From Robiginitomaculum sp. (GTDB lineage Bacteria > Pseudomonadota > Alphaproteobacteria > Caulobacterales > Maricaulaceae): a stretch of DNA of 60,369 bases. Positions 8,763-17,490 of this stretch are shown here, piece by piece; positions within the stretch are counted from its first letter, which is position 1, and every line of letters begins with the position of its first letter. Both the position numbers and the translations under genes were made by a program. The notes below the pieces were generated by a model. It saw nothing but the letters and a program-made list of their open reading frames with translations. It did no database searches and was not told the DNA's origin. The stretch is from NCBI GenBank assembly GCA_002733805.1, contig NVXG01000038.1, positions 1-60,369 on the forward strand. The letters are read 5' to 3'.

Positions 8763-9395
8763 ATGAACCCGGGTACCGTCCAGTTGATTATGGCGCTTCG
8801 CTCATCCGGTGTGACCGATCACGGGGTATTGTCGGCCATTGAAACCACACCGCGTGATTTGTTTGTCACCCCGGAGTTTATTGATCAGGCTTGGGAAGAT
8901 CGGGCGCTGCCAATTGCTTGTGGCCAAACCATCTCCCAACCGATGGTGGTTGGTCGGATGACCGAAGCCTTGTGCTTGACTGGCCGGGAAAAGGTGCTTG
9001 AGATCGGTACGGGCTCCGGATATCAGTGCGCGATCCTGTCGAAATTGGCGCGCCGAGTGTACACCATTGAACGGTACAGAACTCTATTGGAAGAAGCCAA
9101 GCGCCGGTTTGCTGCGTTAAAGCTGCGCAACATTGTGCCTCGGTTGGGCGATGGCGGGCTGGGCTGGCCAGAACAGGACAGTTTTGACCGGATCATCATG
9201 ACCGCCGCCGCCATTGAACCCCCCAAAGCCTTGCTGGCCCAATTGCGCGATAACGGCTTGATGGTGGCTCCAATTGGACCCAGTGGCCGCCAGAAATTGA
9301 CCGTATATCGCCGCGATGGTGAGACATTTCACCAGCACGTTTTAGATGAAGTGCGCTTTGTGCCCCTATTATCGGGTATTGCACGCACGTTATAG
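8763..9395 (+). CDS. pcm: Protein-L-isoaspartate O-methyltransferase
   Basis: This SAM-dependent methyltransferase (210 residues) starts repair of isoaspartyl damage in ageing proteins. The SAM-binding motif I is VLEIGTGSGYQCAILSKL, preceded by the family hallmark GQTISQPMVVGRMTEAL. Motif II/III is DRIIMTAAAIEPPKAL. It lies 12 bases after surE, presumably on the same transcript. The next gene, an NlpD-like lipoprotein, starts 71 bases downstream. Confidence 0.94.
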   Translation: MNPGTVQLIMALRSSGVTDHGVLSAIETTPRDLFVTPEFIDQAWEDRALPIACGQTISQPMVVGRMTEALCLTGREKVLEIGTGSGYQCAILSKLARRVYTIERYRTLLEEAKRRFAALKLRNIVPRLGDGGLGWPEQDSFDRIIMTAAAIEPPKALLAQLRDNGLMVAPIGPSGRQKLTVYRRDGETFHQHVLDEVRFVPLLSGIARTL

Positions 9396-9466
9396 CTTTT
9401 GGATTTGCCTTCAAAATGCCTATTTTCAAGCAGGATTGATTAACCAGTTGGCGTGAAAATAGCGCC

Positions 9467-10657
9467 ATGATTCGTACATCCCTGATTTCGATTGTTCTTG
9501 TTGCCGCGATTGCCGTGACCTCTTGCTCCAAAGGGCGGGACATGGCGCCTGTGGTCTATCGTGGCCCGGACGCAGATCGCACCTCGCCCTATGAAAAAGC
9601 AGCAACGCCAGCTGCCCTGCCAGAGTATCGGGGCGAAGAACTTCCAACAGATTCTGCTCAAGTTGTGTCGGCGGACACCGAGGCGTTAAGTGAAGCGGAC
9701 GAGATGGATATGCTCGACCATGGCCCGGTAGAGCCGGGGTCGCAGGATGATTTGGCCGGTGACAATGAAACCGTCGAAATTGTCGAATTGGCCCCACAAT
9801 CTGTAACCAGCTTTCCGGAGCAGGAAATTATTCCCACGCGGGAGCGACCAGCCAGTATCCGGGTGCAAAGCGGAGATACGCTGTTCAGCCTTTCAGAAAA
9901 ATATCAGGTTGCATTGCGTCCACTGATTGATCTGAATGGATTAAAACAGCCGTATGATTTGAACAAAGGGCAAGTGCTGAACTTGCCGCCTCCTTTGCAC
10001 TACCGGGTGCGAAAGGGAGATACACTTTATTCCATATCGCGGCGGTATAAAATTGATTTTCAGTCTTTGGCCGGGATCAATGGTATTGATGAGCCTTATA
10101 TGATTTCACCGGATTCCATCTTGGTCCTGCCAACTCTGGCCGGGGATCAACAGGGACATTGGCATGCCGCAGCACCCAAATCGGCACCGGCAATTACACC
10201 CGAAACAGGTGCGGCGCCCAAGTCGGGAGCCAAGCCAACGCCAGCTCCGAAACGAAAATCAATCAAGCCGGCTGCGACTTCGACCTTTATCTGGCCGCTG
10301 GAAGGCAAAGTATTGTCACGATTTGGCGGCAAAGCTGGTGGCATGCGAAATGATGGCGTAAACATCGCCGCCAAGCAGGATGCTGAGATCCGTGCGGCTG
10401 GCGCGGGTACAGTGATTTATTCTGGCTCTGAGTTGAAAAACTATGGCCGTTTGATCCTGATTCGACACGGTAATGGCTGGGTTACGGCCTACGCGCACAA
10501 TTCACAGTCCAATGTACGCGAGGGCGCGCAGGTCAAAAGTGGTGAGATCATTGCGCTGGCTGGCTCATCCGGATCAGTTGATGTTCCACAGTTACATTTT
10601 GAGACCCGTAAGGGGGTCAAACCGGTTGATCCCTTGAAGCATTTGCCAAAGCGCTAA
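9467..10657 (+). CDS. nlpD: LysM-LysM-M23 lipoprotein, NlpD-like amidase activator
   Basis: This 396-residue lipoprotein has a signal peptide ending in the lipobox VTSC (Cys20), an acidic linker, two LysM peptidoglycan-binding domains (about 131-174 and 178-222), a Pro/Ala/Lys linker, and a LytM/M23 domain (about 280-392). The zinc-ligand positions are degenerate: NDGVN (295-299) stands where active enzymes have HxGxD, and QLH (375-377) replaces HxH. E. coli NlpD and EnvC lack the same ligands and act by activating amidases rather than cutting peptidoglycan. That role, and the surE-pcm neighbourhood, support NlpD. The symbol is by analogy; the protein could also be called an M23-family protein of unknown partner. 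Confidence 0.8.
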   Translation: MIRTSLISIVLVAAIAVTSCSKGRDMAPVVYRGPDADRTSPYEKAATPAALPEYRGEELPTDSAQVVSADTEALSEADEMDMLDHGPVEPGSQDDLAGDNETVEIVELAPQSVTSFPEQEIIPTRERPASIRVQSGDTLFSLSEKYQVALRPLIDLNGLKQPYDLNKGQVLNLPPPLHYRVRKGDTLYSISRRYKIDFQSLAGINGIDEPYMISPDSILVLPTLAGDQQGHWHAAAPKSAPAITPETGAAPKSGAKPTPAPKRKSIKPAATSTFIWPLEGKVLSRFGGKAGGMRNDGVNIAAKQDAEIRAAGAGTVIYSGSELKNYGRLILIRHGNGWVTAYAHNSQSNVREGAQVKSGEIIALAGSSGSVDVPQLHFETRKGVKPVDPLKHLPKR

Positions 10658-10765
10658 AACGACCCTTTGAGTGAATTTGCCTGATTGCAATTTGGGCGAT
10701 CAACCCTATATTCCGAACAATATGAACCGGGACGTGGTGCCGGTCATGAAATTCAGGGGAATGAG

Positions 10766-11158
10766 ATGTCAAATCCAAGCGTATCTAGCGCAATAATGTT
10801 CTTACAGGCCGATGCAGGTCAAAGTCCGTTCGGCTTCTTCGCAATGATGATTGCGATGTTTGCGATCTTTTATTTTCTGCTGATCCGTCCGCAGCAAAAA
10901 CGCATGCGTGAACACAAAGATATGGTCGCCGCCGTTCGTCGTGGAGACACGGTGGTAACCGCCGGTGGCTTGGTGGCCAAGGCAACCAAAGTTGTCGATG
11001 GGGATGAAGAAATCACCGTTGAAATTGCTACGGGTGTGAAGGTCAAAGTCCTGCGCACCACGTTGCAAGATGTTCGATCCAAAAATGCCCCAAAAGCGGC
11101 CAATGATACGCCGGCGAAAAAGACACCCGCAAAAAAGACACCCGCAAAAAAGAAGTAA
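10766..11158 (+). CDS. yajC: Preprotein translocase subunit YajC
   Basis: YajC is a single-pass accessory protein of the SecDF complex. The frame is open from 10685, but the ATG at 10766 is chosen because AGGGGA lies 6-11 bases upstream and gives a normal 130-residue product (MSNPSVSSAIMFLQAD). The transmembrane helix is FGFFAMMIAMFAIFYFLLI, followed by the signature RPQQKRMREHKDMVAAVRRGD and a small beta domain. The C-terminus is unusual: three near-identical repeats of Lys-Lys-Thr-Pro-Ala give a very basic tail. secD starts 6 bases after the stop. Confidence 0.94.
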   Translation: MSNPSVSSAIMFLQADAGQSPFGFFAMMIAMFAIFYFLLIRPQQKRMREHKDMVAAVRRGDTVVTAGGLVAKATKVVDGDEEITVEIATGVKVKVLRTTLQDVRSKNAPKAANDTPAKKTPAKKTPAKKK

Positions 11159-11164
11159 TTTACC

Positions 11165-12796
11165 ATGCTGCATTTTTCCAAGGCAAAACAGATAACCATC
11201 TGGCTGGTCATTTTTTTAGGGCTGTTGTTTGCCCTGCCTAATTTTCTTTCAGAGAGCATTCGCGGTAGCGAGGATGTCAAAGGTATCATTCCGGTATTTT
11301 TACCGTCGAAAACCGTCAACCTTGGCCTCGATTTGCAAGGTGGTTCTTATCTGTTGTTGGAGGTGGATACGGATTCGGTGCGCGCCAATAAACTGGAATC
11401 CACCCAAGAAGAAGCTCGCCAATTATTGCGTAGCGACAAGCCGATTATCCCGGCCCGTAAATTTCGAATTTCCGGCAACACCGTTTCGTTCAAATTGTCC
11501 CGTCCCAATCAGATGGAACTAGCGTTGGAACGATTGGAACCCTTAAATGAAGTTAGTCAGAACCAGTTGATCAGCGGCAATTCTGATCGGCCGTTTGTGA
11601 TCAAGAGTGATCCGGTGACCGGAAACATTTCACTGAGCCTTACCGAAAAGGCACTGACTAAGCAAACCAAGGATGCGGTGGCACGATCCGTCGAAGTGAT
11701 TCGCAATCGGATTACCGAACTGGGCACCAAAGACCCGACCATTTTGCGTCAGGGAGATTCGCGGATTATCGTCGAAGTTCCGGGCGAAAGCGATCCGGTT
11801 CGGATCAAACGCATTATTGAAAAAACAGCTCAGATGTCATTCCATCTGGTTGATTCGTCTGTTTCCATTCAAGAAGCCTTGGCCGGACGTATTCCGCCGG
11901 GCGCGAAGCTAGTTACAACCACAAACCCGGCTGAACCTGATCTATTGATCCGCCGGCGGGCGCTGGTCGATGGCAGTGACCTGACCGACGCGCAGCAATC
12001 TTTTAATCAGGGCGGACAACCGGCTGTATCGTTCAGTTTTAATTCGCGTGGTTCGATCCGCTTTGGCAACGCCACGGCGCAGAACGTCAATCGGCGCTTT
12101 TCCATTCTGCTGGACAATGAATCGATTACCGCACCGGTGATCCGCTCACCGATTTTGGGCGGCAGCGGTATTATTGATGGCGGCTTTACGGTTGAGACGG
12201 CAAATGATTTGGCCATTTTGCTACGAGCCGGTGCCCTACCAGCCAAGCTGGAAACCATAAACGAACGCTCAGTAGGTCCGGGGTTGGGGCAAGACTCGAT
12301 CCGTGCTGGCGCCATTGCCTTGCTGATCGGATTTGTCGCGGTCATGATCTATATGGTTTTGGCCTATGGATTATTTGGCGTGTTCGCCAATGCGGCCCTG
12401 ATTACCAATCTGGTGTTGATCCTGGGAGCACTTTCCGGGCTGCAGGCCACGTTGACCCTACCGGGGATTGCCGGGGTGATTTTGACCATTGGTATGGCGG
12501 TTGATGCCAATGTGTTGATTTTTGAGCGAATACGCGAAGAAATTGCCGTGGGCCGAACTCCGCTAAATGCAGTTGAAACCGGCTTTATAAAAGCCCGCTC
12601 AACTATTTTGGATGCCAATATCACCACGTTGATTGCTGCGGTTTTGTTGCTGTTATTCGGGGCCGGTCCTGTGCAGGGCTTCGGTGTAACCTTGGCCATC
12701 GGCATCTTTACCTCGGTGTTCACCGCCTTTTTGTTCTCGCGCATGTTGACCGCCTATTGGTTGATGCGGTTCAAACCCACAACCCTGTCACTCTGA
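11165..12796 (+). CDS. secD: Protein translocase subunit SecD
   Basis: SecD (543 residues) is an RND-type membrane protein that uses the proton gradient to help complete Sec-dependent export. It has a first transmembrane helix at about 8-25, the periplasmic P1 region beginning with the signature VNLGLDLQGGSYLLLEVD, and a C-terminal bundle of five helices containing GMAVDANVLIFERIREE, where the Asp is the proton-relay residue. It lies between yajC and secF with gaps of 6 and 14 bases, so the three form one operon. Length is in the usual range for separate SecD proteins. Confidence 0.95.
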   Translation: MLHFSKAKQITIWLVIFLGLLFALPNFLSESIRGSEDVKGIIPVFLPSKTVNLGLDLQGGSYLLLEVDTDSVRANKLESTQEEARQLLRSDKPIIPARKFRISGNTVSFKLSRPNQMELALERLEPLNEVSQNQLISGNSDRPFVIKSDPVTGNISLSLTEKALTKQTKDAVARSVEVIRNRITELGTKDPTILRQGDSRIIVEVPGESDPVRIKRIIEKTAQMSFHLVDSSVSIQEALAGRIPPGAKLVTTTNPAEPDLLIRRRALVDGSDLTDAQQSFNQGGQPAVSFSFNSRGSIRFGNATAQNVNRRFSILLDNESITAPVIRSPILGGSGIIDGGFTVETANDLAILLRAGALPAKLETINERSVGPGLGQDSIRAGAIALLIGFVAVMIYMVLAYGLFGVFANAALITNLVLILGALSGLQATLTLPGIAGVILTIGMAVDANVLIFERIREEIAVGRTPLNAVETGFIKARSTILDANITTLIAAVLLLLFGAGPVQGFGVTLAIGIFTSVFTAFLFSRMLTAYWLMRFKPTTLSL

Positions 12797-12810
12797 AGGA
12801 CTAGACAATC

Positions 12811-14007
12811 ATGGCTCTCGCATTCATTCGTCTGGTTCCTAATGAGACCAGCATTCGTTTTGTCCGGTTGCGCAAGTTCGGTTTTACCTTCTCGATTTTG
12901 GCAATCATCGGCTCTATCGCCGCTTTTTTAGTGCTGGGGATCAATCTGGGCATTGATTTTAAGGGCGGCGGTAATATCGAAGTGCAGACAGAACAACCGG
13001 CTGACCTAACCCGGATCGGCACCATTGTTCGCAGTCTTGGGTTGGGCGAAGTCGAAGTGCGAGAGTTCGGCTCACCTAACGAAGTGTTGATCCGGTTCGA
13101 GCGCCAAGAAGCTACGGATCCCTCGCAAAGTGAAGAGCGCTTGCAACAACAGGCAGCGCGCAAGGTTCATGTGGCGCTTTATACTTCGTATTCCGGCATT
13201 GAAATGGATTTTGATGGCGCTCGCGCAGCGACCATTACCGCTCCGATTGCGCTTGACCCAAACAAAGGCATCGAAGCATTAAGCGTGTTTGGCTTAGAGG
13301 AACTGACCCTCAGCCAAGGCGATGACGCCAATTCCCTGAAACTACAATTGCCTGTGGTGGTCCAAGACCGTAAATCCAGCCCCGAATTGCAACAACAATT
13401 GTTTGATCAAGTGGGCTATAAATTGCTGGAAACCTACAGCACGCTCAGCTCGCAACGTACCGAGATCGTCGGACCAAAGGTCTCTGGCGAATTGGTGCGC
13501 TCCGGGGTAACCGCTGTGCTGGGCGCGCTATTTTGCATGTCAATCTATATCTGGTTGCGGTTTGAATGGCAGTTCTCGGTCGGCGCTGTGATTGCTTTGG
13601 CTCATGATGTTTTGCTGACCATTGGCATGTTCTCGCTGACTCGGATCGAGTTTAATCTGGCCAGCATCGCGGCGATTTTGACCATTGTCGGCTATTCGAT
13701 GAATGACACGGTTGTGGTCTATGATCGAATTCGTGAAAAAATGCGTATGTACAAAAAAATGCCATTTGCAGATTTGATTGACTTGGCGATCAACAGGACA
13801 TTGTCCAGAACCTCGATCACTTCGCTGACCACTTTGCTGGCTTTGGTTTCCTTGTACTTTTTGGGCGGTGAGGCGTTGCGCGGATTTGCCGCGACCATGA
13901 TCTGGGGCGTGATTGTTGGGACATATTCTTCGATCTTTATCGCGGCCCCCATTTTGTTATTTCTCAATGTTAATCGCGCCGAAATGATTGAAAACGAGAA
14001 CGAATAA
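12811..14007 (+). CDS. secF: Protein translocase subunit SecF
   Basis: SecF (398 residues) partners SecD in the Sec accessory complex. It has a first helix at about 25-45, the signature LGIDFKGGGNIEVQ and five C-terminal helices with IVGYSMNDTVVVYDRIREKM, where the conserved Asp matches the transport motif of SecD. It is somewhat longer than E. coli SecF (323) because of an enlarged periplasmic domain. The tail ends in an acidic run. It closes the yajC-secD-secF operon; a small stem-loop follows at 14014-14036. Confidence 0.94.
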   Translation: MALAFIRLVPNETSIRFVRLRKFGFTFSILAIIGSIAAFLVLGINLGIDFKGGGNIEVQTEQPADLTRIGTIVRSLGLGEVEVREFGSPNEVLIRFERQEATDPSQSEERLQQQAARKVHVALYTSYSGIEMDFDGARAATITAPIALDPNKGIEALSVFGLEELTLSQGDDANSLKLQLPVVVQDRKSSPELQQQLFDQVGYKLLETYSTLSSQRTEIVGPKVSGELVRSGVTAVLGALFCMSIYIWLRFEWQFSVGAVIALAHDVLLTIGMFSLTRIEFNLASIAAILTIVGYSMNDTVVVYDRIREKMRMYKKMPFADLIDLAINRTLSRTSITSLTTLLALVSLYFLGGEALRGFAATMIWGVIVGTYSSIFIAAPILLFLNVNRAEMIENENE

Positions 14008-14013
14008 GAATTA

Positions 14014-14036
14014 TTGGCAAGCTTGTTTTTTGCCAA
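14014..14036 (+). terminator. Weak stem-loop after secF
   Basis: TTGGCAA (14014-14020) pairs exactly with TTGCCAA (14030-14036) across a T-rich 9-base loop, directly after the secF stop. There is no T-tract behind it on the plus strand, so it may only protect the 3' end or act as a weak terminator. Confidence 0.3.
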
Positions 14037-14125
14037 AAAATGACTGTGGCGGATTGACGCAGGGCCGCTCGTGCCTGACAAGTTGACCACCAATTGATTT
14101 CACCCAATGCAGACAGGGGGGCCTT

Positions 14126-14737
14126 ATGGCTGGCATTCTTTCTAATCTTCGCTCGACGGTTATTTTTTCCGTTATTCTGGCGATACTGATGTACGCGCTT
14201 TATTTTGTGGTTTCCGGTGACGAATATAACGGCATGCTGGTGACCATCGCATTTTTGCGCTGGACCCATGTGGTTTCTGGCGTGATGTGGATTGGCCTGT
14301 TGTGGTATTTCAACTTTGTGCAAATTCCCAACATGGTGAATATCCCGGATGACCAAAAACCGGCCATTGGCAAAGTCATTGCCCCGGCTGCATTGTTCTG
14401 GTTCCGTTGGGGTGCTGCTGCCACATTGATCACCGGCTTGGCACTGATCGCCCATACGGGTTCGATTGTTGGAACCTTGACCATTGGCGCCATGGACGGA
14501 TTTTCCAATGGCAAAGATGTGTTCTTGGGCTTGGGCATGTGGATGGGCATTATCATGGCATTTAATGTTTGGGTCATCATCTGGCCCAATCAAAAAATTG
14601 CACTTGGCCTGATCGATGCACCGACCGAAGCCAAAGCGCCGGCAGGGCGCAAAGCCATGTTGTTCTCACGAACCAACACATTGCTTTCCCTACCCATGTT
14701 AGTGGCGATGGCCGGATCCCAAACCCTATTTGGCTGA
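14126..14737 (+). CDS. Urate-oxidase N-terminal-type (PuuD-like) membrane protein
   Basis: This 203-residue protein has about five transmembrane segments. The signature LRWTHVVSGVMWIGLLWYFNFVQIP matches the membrane part of the Urate_ox_N/PuuD family; I recognise it from memory. True PuuD enzymes carry a C-terminal cytochrome c domain; this one ends after the membrane domain, and no CxxCH motif is present. Urate oxidation should therefore not be assumed; the product may be a heme- or quinone-associated membrane protein of unknown role. The ATG has a strong GGGGGG-containing leader. A clear intrinsic terminator follows at 14761. Confidence 0.65.
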   Translation: MAGILSNLRSTVIFSVILAILMYALYFVVSGDEYNGMLVTIAFLRWTHVVSGVMWIGLLWYFNFVQIPNMVNIPDDQKPAIGKVIAPAALFWFRWGAAATLITGLALIAHTGSIVGTLTIGAMDGFSNGKDVFLGLGMWMGIIMAFNVWVIIWPNQKIALGLIDAPTEAKAPAGRKAMLFSRTNTLLSLPMLVAMAGSQTLFG

Positions 14738-14760
14738 TTAACTGATTTTGATGCTTTGAA

Positions 14761-14790
14761 AAAGGCGGCGGGGAATCCTGCCGCCTTTTT
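14761..14790 (+). terminator. Intrinsic terminator
   Basis: AAAGGCGGC (14761-14769) pairs with GCCGCCTTT (14780-14788) around a 10-base loop and is followed by TTTTTATTAT. It lies 23 bases after the stop of the PuuD-like gene. The complementary A-run on the other side means it could also serve trmFO, which ends at 14809 on the minus strand. Confidence 0.9.
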
Positions 14791-14808
14791 ATTATCTGAA
14801 CCGTTGCA

Positions 14809-16176
14809 TTAGCTTTGTAGCCAAGCCTCTAGATCAACCAAAGCCCGCGCTGTAATCAGTTTTCGGCGGGCCCGTGTTTTGTCTTTGCCACGTAGACGAT
14901 TGCCATCCGCATCCCGGCTTGGAGTTTCGGCGGTTGGCATCAATCCAAAATTGATATTCATTGGCTGGAACGTGCCTTTGCCAGTAATGTGTCCGCCGGT
15001 GATATGGTTCAACAGCGAGCCAAATGCAGTGGTTTGCGGTGGTGGGTTCAACGATTTTCCCAGTGCCTGTGCCGCCGCAAAACGTCCGGCCATCATGCCG
15101 CAAGCGGCGCTTTCAACATAGCCTTCCACTCCGGTGACTTGTCCAGCAAAGCGCAATCGGGGATCGACCCGCAAACGCAATTTGCTATCTAGTAATTTGG
15201 GTGAGTTCAAAAAGGTATTGCGGTGAATACCGCCGAGCCGGGCAAATTCGGCCTTTTCCAGTCCGGGGATCATACGAAAGACTTGCGCTTGCGAACCGTA
15301 ATTCATCTTGGTCTGAAAGCCGACCATATTGTACAGGCTGGCCAGTTTGTTGTCCTGACGCAATTGCACAATGGCATGGGCTTTGACCGTCGGATTGTGT
15401 GGATTGGTCAGACCCACCGGCTTCATGGGGCCCCAACGCAAGGTTTCACGGCCGCGCTCGGCCATGACTTCGATCGGTAGGCACCCCTCGAAATAGGGCG
15501 TGTCCTTTTCCCAATCCTTGAACTCAGTTTTTTGCGCGTCTCCCATGGCATCCAGAAATGCGTTGTATTGCGCTTCATCCATTGGGCAGTTGATGTAATC
15601 AGCACCATCGCCTTTGTCGTATCGCGACTGAAACCAGGCTTGGTCCATATTGATACTGTCCCGGTGAATGATCGGAGCGATCGCATCAAAAAAGGCCAGA
15701 TTGTCTTCCCCGGTCAGGGTCAGGATGGCTGCGCTTAAATCGGGTGAGGTGAGGGGACCGGTGGCAATCACCACATTGTCCCAATCGGCTGGGGGCAAGC
15801 CAGCGATTTCGCCGCGCTTGATCTCGATATTGGGATGGCTCTCGATGGCAGCGGTTACGTGGTCCGAAAACTCGTTGCGATCCACCGCCAACGCACCGCC
15901 TGCGGGCACTTTATTTTCTGCGGCGGCAGCCATAACCAATGAGTCGCACCGGCGCATTTCTTCATGAAGCAGACCAACCGCGTTATGTTCGGAATCATCG
16001 GAGCGAAACGAATTGGAGCAAACCAGCTCGGCCAAACCGTCCGTTTGGTGGGCTTCGGTTTTTCGGATGGGGCGCATTTCATGCAAAATGACTTGGCACC
16101 CAAGATTAGCTGCGGCCCAGGCTGCTTCGCAACCGGCCAGTCCACCGCCAATGATATGTATATCTGCTTTGCTCAT
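14809..16176 (-). CDS. trmFO: Folate/FAD-dependent tRNA (uracil-54-C5) methyltransferase TrmFO
   Basis: TrmFO makes ribothymidine at position 54 of tRNAs using methylenetetrahydrofolate and FAD. The N-terminal Rossmann motif is [20 protein letters not shown], followed by the family signatures VLHEMRP-like ([17 protein letters not shown]) and [20 protein letters not shown]. The distal [17 protein letters not shown] is also typical. I chose the ATG at 16176 (455 residues, [12 protein letters not shown]) over a GTG at 16200, because homologues start close to the FAD motif and neither site has a clear ribosome-binding sequence. It is convergent with the PuuD-like gene and probably follows the unknown membrane protein gene upstream (50-base gap). 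Confidence 0.94.
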   Translation of the reverse strand: MSKADIHIIGGGLAGCEAAWAAANLGCQVILHEMRPIRKTEAHQTDGLAELVCSNSFRSDDSEHNAVGLLHEEMRRCDSLVMAAAAENKVPAGGALAVDRNEFSDHVTAAIESHPNIEIKRGEIAGLPPADWDNVVIATGPLTSPDLSAAILTLTGEDNLAFFDAIAPIIHRDSINMDQAWFQSRYDKGDGADYINCPMDEAQYNAFLDAMGDAQKTEFKDWEKDTPYFEGCLPIEVMAERGRETLRWGPMKPVGLTNPHNPTVKAHAIVQLRQDNKLASLYNMVGFQTKMNYGSQAQVFRMIPGLEKAEFARLGGIHRNTFLNSPKLLDSKLRLRVDPRLRFAGQVTGVEGYVESAACGMMAGRFAAAQALGKSLNPPPQTTAFGSLLNHITGGHITGKGTFQPMNINFGLMPTAETPSRDADGNRLRGKDKTRARRKLITARALVDLEAWLQS

Positions 16177-16226
16177 GGTGGCGGGTTTTGGGCGTGTCAC
16201 GGCGCAAGGTCAAGCGATTGCTTAGG

Positions 16227-17366
16227 TTAAACCTGTTTCTTTCGAACCGACCAGATAAATCCATCATACCAAAAATGCAGCAGTGCGACCGACAGAACAA
16301 ATGCATACAGCCAATCGGACGGGATATTCACCCACTCTTGTACCAACCCAAATCCAAATGCCGGTAGGAAAAACAAGGCAATCAATGCAGGTTTGCCCCA
16401 TGGTTTTCCGACCAGACCAAAGCGGGTTGAGAGGTTCTTTTTTTCCTTGATCCAGACGATGGCAAAATACTGGAGGGCATGAAACGCATTCATCACCACA
16501 AAAGCGATAAAAAATGGATTGAAGCCCCATGCAATGATCGAGGTCAAAGCGGTCGAGGCCAGCAAGGCAACTTTCTGGGTGGAAATTTTGTAGCCTTGTT
16601 TGGCCAAGCGCCAATAGCCGATCACATAGACCGCAACCATTGCTAATGAGCCGCCAATGACTAGCCAGCGCAAGGTTCCGGCAAAGCCTTCAACGGTTTG
16701 CGGAAACGCAGCCAATGCGGCCCAGCCCAATTGTTCAAATTCACCAAAATCTTCAACATGATCCATCAGTACCAACCCGGCGGCAATCGGCCCCGCATAC
16801 AAAACATAGTTCATCCAGCTATCCAACATACGGCCGACCTTGGCTGGATTGCCCGCCTTCATGTCGTAAATGCGGCTCAACCCAAAAGTTTGCATGGCGG
16901 AATGATACACATCCCAAAAGGTGGCAATGACCGACATGATGACCATGAACCAAGGCAACAGGCCAAGGCCAAAAAACAGCAGGACAGGAACCAGCGTAAA
17001 TCGCAGCGGCCATTGCCAAAAAACGGTCGCATTGCCGTGGGAGCGAAAAAAGACCGCAAACAAGTGTGATGCGGTCAGAAAACCACTGGCGGCATTCAAG
17101 ATCGCATCGTCTTCATGTAAGGGTAATTCGCGGACCTCCCACAACGGGGTTTGCGCCAGAAACAAGCAGATACCAAGGCAGATGATCGGCGATCCAATAA
17201 AGATCAGCCAGTCAAATCGAGGGCTGCGAATGCATAGTTTCGGGTTTGTCGCGTCGGCCCAGGCTCGTCTAAAAAGCTGCTTTACTCTGGACGCTCGGCC
17301 CGTGGCGCGTTCGGGATCGGCAAAGGTCATGTTAGCCCCGTACTCATCAATTCTTGATTCGTTCAT
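16227..17366 (-). CDS. Multi-pass membrane protein of unknown function with intramembrane histidines
   Basis: I do not recognise this 379-residue protein. After a basic, soluble first 50 residues there are roughly eight to nine hydrophobic segments. Histidines sit at or near helix ends: His101 (TASHLF), His110 (FRSHGN), His155 (FWDVYHSAMQTFGLSRIYD), His296 (NAFHALQYF) and His364 with Asp367 (LLHFWYDGF). Such a pattern resembles membrane-embedded metal enzymes (desaturase, hydroxylase or carotenoid-oxygenase-like), but no canonical His box is present, so this is only a suggestion. The ATG at 17366 is used; a second ATG at 17330 with GGGG upstream is also possible. It lies upstream of trmFO on the same strand and is divergent from the CPBP operon. 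Confidence 0.7.
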   Translation of the reverse strand: MNESRIDEYGANMTFADPERATGRASRVKQLFRRAWADATNPKLCIRSPRFDWLIFIGSPIICLGICLFLAQTPLWEVRELPLHEDDAILNAASGFLTASHLFAVFFRSHGNATVFWQWPLRFTLVPVLLFFGLGLLPWFMVIMSVIATFWDVYHSAMQTFGLSRIYDMKAGNPAKVGRMLDSWMNYVLYAGPIAAGLVLMDHVEDFGEFEQLGWAALAAFPQTVEGFAGTLRWLVIGGSLAMVAVYVIGYWRLAKQGYKISTQKVALLASTALTSIIAWGFNPFFIAFVVMNAFHALQYFAIVWIKEKKNLSTRFGLVGKPWGKPALIALFFLPAFGFGLVQEWVNIPSDWLYAFVLSVALLHFWYDGFIWSVRKKQV

Positions 17367-17490
17367 TGGATGCCGATGACCTTTAAGAGTTCGTTACGCT
17401 CCGGGGCGGATGCTTTGATGTTTTTTTGGTTTACTCGATCATTTGAGACGCTAGTTTCATCATCAGTTTTGTACGTAGTCAGGAAAATCC

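Noticed and set aside
10685-10765. Longer N-terminus for YajC from ATG 10685
   Set aside because: The extra 27 residues are not membrane-like, and a good ribosome-binding sequence precedes the ATG at 10766.
11105-11155. Short direct repeats resembling a CRISPR array
   Set aside because: Units are contiguous, in frame within yajC and code for a Lys-Thr-Pro-Ala tail; there are no spacers or cas genes.
14809-16176. Calling this gene gidA/mnmG
   Set aside because: The length (455) and the SNSFRSDD and GMMAGRFAA motifs are those of TrmFO; MnmG is about 620 residues with a different C-terminal domain.
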